DNA from: Uranotaenia lowii
Taxonomy: Eukaryota > Arthropoda > Insecta > Diptera > Culicidae
Assembly: GCF_029784155.1 (NCBI RefSeq)
Contig: NC_073692.1
Location: 67,341,888 to 67,405,887, forward strand
DNA: 64,000 nt
Direction: 5' to 3'
Positions 57,551 through 64,000 of this stretch are shown here, in pieces. Position numbers and translations under genes: made by a program. Under the pieces are notes generated by a model. That model did not search any database, had not been told where the DNA came from, and was given only the letters and a program-made list of their open reading frames with translations. Every line of letters starts with the position of its first letter. Within the stretch, counting starts at the first letter, position 1.

Positions 57551-59365
57551 TTTGTAGCAAACCGAGTCTCCGAGATCCAACACATCACGGTCGCTGGAAC
57601 ATGGAATCACGTAGCAGGAGTTGAAAACCCGGCAGATATAATTTCCCGAGGCATGATTCCAGCACAGTTGCAGTATCAATCGCTCTGGTTTCAAGGCCCA
57701 TCTTGGTTGAGGCTTGAAGAGAAACACTGGCCCCAGAATGTGAACGTCGTTGAGGAGTCGTTAGAGAAGTCATCGTTGGAAGAAAAGGCGAGTACCACGG
57801 CTGTAGCACAGGTTGTAGAACCAAGCGAAGTATTTAGATGGAGATCCTCTTACATAGAGCTAATGCGCCTTGTGGCATGGATGCGACGATTTCGATTCAA
57901 CTCTCAGATTGCGCATAGAGATATTAAAAGAAGTGGTGCCCTGACTCTCACAGAACTCGATGAATCGCTAAAGACGCTTGTACGAATCGCTCAGAAAGAG
58001 AGCTTTCCGAAAGAGTACTGTGATTTGAAGAACAATCGTCCGATTTCACCGTCATCAAAACTGATGACATTGACGCCGGAGATGGTAGATGGGTTAATCC
58101 GGATTGGCGGCCGGCTCCGACATGCATCGATTTCCGATAACCGAAAGCACCCGTACATCTTGGATCATCGACATCCGTTTACCGAAACAGTGATGACATA
58201 CTATCACCGAAAGTTGTTTCACGCAGGTCAACAGCTTCTCATTGCTGCAGTTAGAGATCAATTCTGGCCAACGCACATCGGAACCCTTGCTCGCTCTGTG
58301 ATCTTCAAATGTGTCCCTTGCTTTCGCGTGAAACCCAAGATCCAGGAACAGATCATGGCAGATCTACCAGTTGAACGAGTGACTCAGTGCCCAGTTTTTG
58401 AGAGAGTTGGTGTGGATTACTGTGGGCCATTTTTTGTAACGTATCCTCAGCGAAAATGTCGGCCTGTCAAGGTTTTCATCGCTATCTACGTTTGCCTTGT
58501 GACAAAGGCTGTGCACATGGAAGTGGCTTCAGATTTGTCCACGCAAGGTTTCCTTGCCACTTTTCAACGGTTTTGTAGTCGTCGAGGTGCTCCTCGGTTG
58601 GTGATGTGCGACAATGCGAAGAATTTTGTTGGAGCAAAACGTGTTCTGGACGAAGTTCACGGGTTGTTCATCAGCAAGCAGTTCCAAAACACGGTGGTTG
58701 ATTACGCAGCAAACCAAGGCATCGAGTTTCATTTCATCCCTGCACGCTCGCCAAATTTTGGAGGACTTTGGGAATCTGCAGTGAAATCGTTTAAAACTTT
58801 GCTCAAACGGACAGTTGGACAGCGCTCGCTTGGACACGAGGAGTTCCAGACAATCGTGGTGAAGATTGAGGCAGCATTGAACTCCAGACCTATCACCGAA
58901 CTCAGCAATGATCCTGATGACTTCGAACCGCTCACACCAGGACATTTCCTGGTGCAAAAGAAAATGACTGCTCTCCCTGAACGCGATTTGAAGGACGTAC
59001 CGGAGTCGAGACTGAAGGTCTGGCAGAGAATGGAGCAGATTTCCCAGAATCTGTGGGCGAAGTGGTCGACTCAGTACCTGTCTAACCTCAACAACCGAAC
59101 GAAGTGGACTAAGAAGAAGGACAACATCAAAATCGGCACCTTGGTCATACTGAAGGAGGAAAATTTCCCGCCTCTGCAGTGGCCCATGGCACGAGTAGTA
59201 GACCTGCACCCTGGTACAGATGGAAACATACGCGTTGTCACTGTTCGCACACAGAACGGCACATACAAGAGAGGCATTTCGAAAATTTGCGTGTTACCCA
59301 TCCGTGACAACCTACAATCGTCAGAAGAGGAGAACCTGGACTCCTCCACCGGCGGAGATCAATAG
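57551..59365 (+). pseudogene. BEL/Pao pol, second part (integrase)
   Basis: The frame resumes after the hAT element with VANRVSEIQ...WNHVAGVENPADIISRG, the usual end of BEL RNase H. Next comes an H2C2 zinc-binding region (HPY...H, then FKCVPC), the integrase core with Asp in VGVDYCGPF (about 58414), Asp in VMCDNAKNF (58610) and Glu in GGLWESAVKS (58772), and the C-terminal DUF5641 region (LSNLNNRTKWT...GTLVILKE). The catalytic triad is intact, with 53 residues between the second Asp and the Glu, longer than retroviral spacing as is usual in BEL. It ends with a normal stop. It is cut off from its start by the hAT insertion, so the polyprotein cannot be made whole here. Confidence 0.93.
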
Positions 59366-60484
59366 ATCTCCGCCTTCCCAGTTAAGTTATGTGTTTGTTT
59401 GAATTTCAAAAAGCTCACCGAATTTCTTTTCCATAGAGTTACGATGCCTCCTAAACTCAGACAACTCTGAGACATCCCATGTGGATAGCACTTTCACCTG
59501 GATTGAGGTAATCTGTTTTGTTTCGGTGGTGGTCAGTCGTATGTTTGCATGCATGAGTAAAGCCTGAATACTCGTCGCCTTTCGGCCTGTTTTTAAACAG
59601 TCCCACGTCGTAACAGTCTGTTGCGAAGTGTATCGCAGTGTCAATCTGCGGAAGTCCCGTTCATCTCTAATTGAGATCCCCGTTTTGATATTTTGAGGAA
59701 AAGTGGTGCCAATGAAGAGGGAGAAGACTAGTATTCGCCCCCTGAACGCCTGCGCAGTGGTCATGGACAGGTTTGGCCAACCCCGACGTGCTCACCCAGC
59801 GTAGAAGTTCGCCAGCAGCATCACCAACCAAGAGATCATCAACTCGAAGTCCAGCGCGTAACAGATGGAGGTCATCACACGCCATAGGGCGTCCGCGGAG
59901 GCCCGGAGGCCTCCGCTCCAGGGAAATTTGTCGTCGCCCACCGAAGCCAATCATCCGTTTCAACGTCATCGTATGAGTACGGTGACCCCAAAGTTCAGCA
60001 AGATTCGTCCGCAGTCGTAACCACGTTGTAGTCCAGGAAGCAAGAGTTCGAGCAGAAATTCCACCAACACATTCGTCATCACTATCAGTCCGTCATCCGT
60101 AGATCACCGAAGAGGTTGCGCAGCATCATTTTTTCAAAGGTAAATGCACTTTAGTATGTGTTCGTCGAAGCACATTGCAGTACTACACACCTTAAGAGAA
60201 TTTTTATCCTCTTCGAGGTGATCAGCAGCAGCAGTCATCAATCATCTGGCTTGGTTCGATCCATCGTACAGTCCGACCTACCCGAGAACCCCGAAGTACA
60301 CCGCAGTGAAGGTTAACAGTTCCGTCTGATTATGGTTCAGACCCACTCCGATACGAGTTACTACTCGTCACCAGCTCGTGTATACACAACATCAATAATT
60401 TTAAGACTAGATTGTAATTTCTTAAACATTAGGAAACGAAGAAATTTTAGTTATAATTGAAATGATATTTCAAGGCGGCCGGCA
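59366..60484 (+). other. BEL 3' untranslated region
   Basis: About 1.1 kb between the pol stop and the 3' LTR. No domain-bearing frame is visible. The purine tract before the LTR is weak ('aaggcggccggca'). Confidence 0.6.
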
Positions 60485-60778
60485 TGAACGCGCACTTCTA
60501 ATTTGCACGCGCATGCGCGCTTCTAATTTGTAGTGAAATGCGCAATAACGTTCATAAGGAACAGTTGAAATGGAACAGTGCGAATGTCATCTAATTATGT
60601 TTTGTTTACGTTTTACATAGCTCAGTAGCATTCGAGCGAGAATAAAAGTTACCGCCGCGAAATATAGACCGTTTTTTTGCTCCCGAAATAAAAGTTGTTT
60701 TTCGCCAAGTAGTGATTTTTTTGTAACCCGCGAGTTTCTTGATTGGATCCGAAAAGTTCTTCCGGGAGTGCATAAACA
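60485..60778 (+). repeat. BEL 3' LTR
   Basis: 294 bp, matching the 5' LTR at all but two visible positions, followed by the GTCAT target duplication. Confidence 0.95.
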
Positions 60779-60783
60779 GTCAT

Positions 60784-61731
60784 CATTTTGGTTGGGAGCC
60801 GAGTCCTTATGCCAGTTACGGTTTTTCAAACATACCGTCTTCGGCACAGTGCACATTTCAGAGCATTATCGGCACAGAGATTTGCTAAAAAGGCATTGGA
60901 TTTTTGCAACCTCTTCTATGGGTGTGCTAATGATTTTTTATGAAAAAAATTGTTTTTAAGCTTTTTTTTTAATTTATGTTGAGTAATCATTGGGTGTTGA
61001 ACAAATTGGCCCGCATATTGCCCGGATTTTTGGTTGACAATTTCTTAACCAAATGCCTGGATTATGCAAGGTTTTTAGATAAAATTGCCGGGATCAGCAG
61101 TAGCAATCAACCTACAGCAGCAGCAAATTAATCACCGCAAAACAGCCAGCATACCTGGAAGGAAGTATCGTTTCAATACTTGGCGGTAATTTTCTGTGGT
61201 TACTTACTTGTTTTTCGACTTCCAGGGGGGTTGGTCATCGGTCCCGAGTGCGTGATTGAGGCTTCTTCGCGAAATTCGACTTCCAACGGAACAAGTTCAA
61301 CATCGTTGGAACTTCCCGGTTAAAATTTTTTCCGATTTGTCAACATCAACAAACCGTAGGTTGGACCGCTCCGGTAAGTCATATGCCCACTATTCTTTCG
61401 ACGGAAACGGTTCCAAGTGAAAAGTTTGCACAATTGGTGCATAATTCGGATATTTTTTTATCATCGAAAATTGTCGTCGGCCATTGCTGTAGGCCATAGA
61501 AGATCAATTTGGAGCTTACTATAAACCTTTCAAGTCCCAGCAGCACGAAAAGTGTCAAATTCAAAAATATTTTTGAAACTTTTTTTATTTTGGAATTTGT
61601 TGAATTGATTGCGGTAATCGATTTTTTGAGAAATTTAACCCTCTCAGTACCATTTGAAAAAATTTGGAATCAATAAAAAATATTTTTTCGATATTTTGCG
61701 GTTTTTTTTTTTGAATTTTTTCCGCTAAGCG
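60784..61731 (+). other. Host flank, repeat fragment, then probable leader of second BEL
   Basis: 60940-61095 has 'attgcccggatttttgg'-type phrases of the family at 3890-4945. From about 61110 the sequence is more balanced and looks like the untranslated leader of the BEL remnant that follows. No LTR for that remnant was found in the window. Confidence 0.4.
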
Positions 61732-62830
61732 ATGAAGAAAGAAGTAGAATTTAGAAAAATCATGGTGATTTATCGCCAGGCTCGAGATTCAATGGAACGA
61801 GCCATAAATTTTATGCAAAATTTCGACCCGTTTACGCAAGTTGAGCTAGCTTTAGCTAGAAAAAATGCTGTTGAGAGCAATTATAAGAAATTTTATCAAG
61901 CCTCATTGAATCTTGAGAGCCTTGAGGAGGAGGAAAATACTGGGACAGATTTCGCGAAGGATATGGCTGCTTTCGAGGAGGATTACTTCACGCTCAAAGC
62001 GTTTTACGCATCGCTGGAGGTACCCCGCGCGCCAGCACCGTCATCGATTTCAACGGGTCATTCGTTCCGTGCCTTGAAGTTGCCGGATATTAAACTGCCG
62101 GAATTCTGTGGCAATATCCTAGCATGGTTTTCGTATTACGATAAGTTCGACTCATTGGTACATAGCAACGCAGAAGTATCGGATGTACAAAAGTTTCACT
62201 ACCTCAAGTCGACTTAGGTTGCACTGAAAATACTAACTGATCGTTATCAGAACTTCAACATCCTGGTGCGCAGTCACATCGGAGCTTTATTCAAGGTGGA
62301 AAAAGTTTTGAATGAGTGTCCTCGTGAATTAACAAGTTTGGTTGGCGACTTCGAAAACAACTTAGGAATTTTGGAGAAGCTGGGTGAGAACACGAAAGGC
62401 TGGAGTTCATTACTGGTATGCATGGTGTCAGCGAGACTGGATCACAACACGCTTCGCGAGTGGCAACGAGTTGCGGATAAGAAAAGGATGGCAACTTATG
62501 ATGAGCTATCACTTTCATCCGTGAGTACGTCATGGAGTTGGAGACTTTGCAGTCAGATCGACCAGTGTGTGATTCCAGACCTGTGCCTCAAATTGTGAAT
62601 GCTGGAACCACCGTCAAATCCAGCGACAACTGTGCGGCGTGCGGGTTGGGACATCGTTTGTTTTTCTGCGACAATTTCAAACAAATGGCAATTACCCAAC
62701 GAGCAACGGGCAATTCCGGAGAACATTCGTTTCGCCAATCCATCGTTCGCTACGCGTGGTCCCATCGATATGGTTATTGGTGCACAGGTTTTCTTCGATC
62801 TCTAGCGAAGCGGAGAAGAGAAGAAAGCTC
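61732..62830 (+). pseudogene. Second BEL/Pao element, gag with internal deletions
   Basis: It starts at an ATG with a charged coiled-coil region, then the DUF1759 gag phrase LPEFCGNILAWFSYYDKFDSLVH. A stop at 62215-62217 follows, and the next codons skip a stretch normally present, so a deletion lies there. Gag resumes (ENTKGWSSLLVCMVSARLDHNTLREW), then changes frame near 62520. One zinc-knuckle-like segment (CAACGLGHRLFFC) is at about 62630. At about 62690 it jumps straight to the end of the protease (FANPSFATRGPIDMVIGAQVFFDL), so about half of the gag/protease region is missing. It is distinct in sequence from the BEL at 50267. Confidence 0.82.
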
Positions 62831-62857
62831 AAAAATCACCTCAAAGTCGAAAGAGGT

Positions 62858-63625
62858 ATGGAAACGGTAACGCTTGCACCTACTTGGAAACCTATTTTAG
62901 AGGAAATTGCTCAGATTCGACAAAAGTTAGCGGTGATGGGAGGAATGTTGAAAAATGCGAACATAGGAGCTAAACAGAAAGAAAAATTAGCAACCAGATT
63001 GATTCACTATCGCGCGCGAATCTTGACGCTTCCATGCAACACAAGAGCGAATCAAGTACGTGTTGATATCATAGTGCTAGGACAATACGCTATCGATCTC
63101 TGGCAAAAATATTTTCCGAATGGTCCGAACCATAAATCCGCGATATCAACCGATTCTCTAAAAGTAAATTTGAATATGGCATTACAAGAAGTGCGTAGCG
63201 AGATTAACCTGTTAAACGAAACTGCGAGTGCGATAAATCTTGAGGATTCAGAAAGTTCAGAAGAGGAGGGAAGAGCAGAAGGGAGAAAAGAAGTAGAAAA
63301 AGAGTTATCAGTTGCTAGATCGAGAGAAATTTTAAAAAAGCTATCAGAGTACGAAGAAGATAATGTAGAGGTCGTGAGTGATTTAATAAAAAGCTTTAAA
63401 ACTTTCGTAATCCAGACGACAGAACAGCAAAAACAGTTGAGAGAAAAATAAATTCAGAGAGAAAAACAAATCAAGAAGGAAACAGAGGAGAACATAGAAA
63501 GAAAAACTCGGCTAGAGCAACTTTTGACGAACCTGAATGAAAAACTAAGCAACAAAATAAAGTTCGACGTTACAGAATCAGGCACATCTCAGAAATTCCC
63601 TAAAACAGACCATTTTGAAGCTTAA
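62858..63625 (+). pseudogene. Unidentified coiled-coil, gag-like ORF with in-frame stop
   Basis: From ATG 62858 the frame is open for 197 codons to a TAA at 63449-63451, then continues in the same frame for 57 more codons to a second TAA at 63623. Sequence character is the same on both sides: K/E/Q-rich, coiled-coil-like. The N-terminal part has an alpha-helical look with YRARILTLPCNTRANQVRV, and the middle is acidic (DSESSEEEG). I recognise no family. Position and style suggest a gag-type protein of a further LTR element whose pol lies beyond the window. The first stop could be a nonsense mutation or a readthrough site. Confidence 0.5.
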
Positions 63626-64000
63626 AAACATCAAAAGATTCATATTACAACTCAGCTAGTAAGTATGATAAACAACTCATTCTCCATTGCCCAAATACAG
63701 AATCAGCTACGGTCACTGGACCCATAATTCAGAGTTCAACCTGTTGGTCTCATTCATATCTCTCGACTCGATTCCACCTGATATGGCCAGAGGCCCATCT
63801 TTCATCCATATTGTTTTCCCCCTGTCTAGACAAACTGGTCGCCCATGCAAAACAGTTTCCAGTTGCCACAACATTACATTATGCGGTTGGATAATTAATG
63901 TAAGAGAGCGACTCCGAGAGACCATTCAGCAGGTGGGTTGACACTTTGACATATCGCACCCAACGACGACCGATAGACCAAAAGACCGAACGAAAAGGGG
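63626..64000. other. Unassigned DNA at window end
   Basis: Nothing recognised. Frames on both strands overlap without domain similarity. Confidence 0.35.

Larger units (their letters stand above)
50267..60778 (+). mobile_element. BEL/Pao LTR retrotransposon, interrupted by hAT
   Basis: 294-bp LTRs lie at 50267-50560 and 60485-60778, with target duplication GTCAT at 50262-50266 and 60779-60783. The two LTRs differ at two bases that I can see. Gag-pol is one long frame from 51282, broken by the 2,649-bp hAT insertion at 54902, then continues to 59365. Without the insertion the element is about 7.9 kb, normal for BEL/Pao. Domain order (gag, zinc knuckles, A17-type protease, RT, RNase H, integrase, DUF5641) confirms the superfamily. 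Confidence 0.95.

Noticed and set aside
58529..59209. 226-codon minus-strand frame
   Set aside because: Shadow of the BEL integrase frame on the opposite strand.

Overview
This window is AT-rich, repeat-dense, intron-rich-style eukaryotic DNA from an insect, most likely a mosquito or a related fly. The evidence is the mobile-element census: BEL/Pao, copia and mdg1-like LTR elements, a Penelope-like element, a Tc1/mariner transposase with D-D37-E spacing (a mosquito-associated group), an I-clade LINE tail, tRNA-derived SINEs, and many foldback MITEs. I could not identify a single conserved host gene. Two or three short open stretches with splice-like or unique character are offered only as weak exon candidates. 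There are no bacterial operons, CRISPR arrays, rRNA genes or intact tRNA genes.

Layout. 1-5.8 kb: degenerate foldback MITEs, one nested in another, plus a small piggyBac-type MITE. 5.8-9.5 kb: a complete, recent insertion of an odd copia derivative on the minus strand (419-bp LTRs, 5-bp TSD). Its interior is mostly a higher-order tandem repeat carrying a 667-codon open frame. 10.2-15.4 kb: a small hAT MITE, an I-clade LINE 3' end, a SINE, and a nearly intact but dead D37E mariner. 15.4-17.9 kb: a Penelope-like ORF split by an 820-bp foldback with a 9-bp TSD. 18.4-24.0 kb: a three-level nest, in which a non-autonomous hAT-like element holds an ORF-less LTR element with identical LTRs, which in turn holds a 1.2-kb foldback. 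26.3-26.8 kb: a SINE with a 21-bp TSD. 28.4-31.7 kb: an inverted degenerate satellite that received a Tc1-type and a Transib-type MITE. 32.1-34.4 kb: an FB-like element whose two inverted arms are tandem arrays. 34.8-36.3 kb: two hAT MITEs. 36.3-42.2 kb: no recognisable content. 42.3-44.7 kb: Helitron-like repeats.

44.8-60.8 kb is a BEL/Pao retrotransposon in the plus orientation. It is complicated by an exact 3,663-bp direct tandem duplication, covering the left flank, 5' LTR and the start of gag, and by a 2.65-kb hAT element inserted between RNase H and integrase. From 61 kb a second BEL remnant with internal deletions is followed by an unidentified coiled-coil, gag-like ORF.

The genes do not form a cellular pathway. 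The order of nesting gives a relative history: BEL inserted first (its LTRs differ at 2 of 294 sites), then hAT entered pol, and the tandem duplication, with no difference seen between copies, is the youngest event or an assembly artefact. Boundaries supported by matching target-site duplications are the most reliable calls. All comparisons were made by eye.
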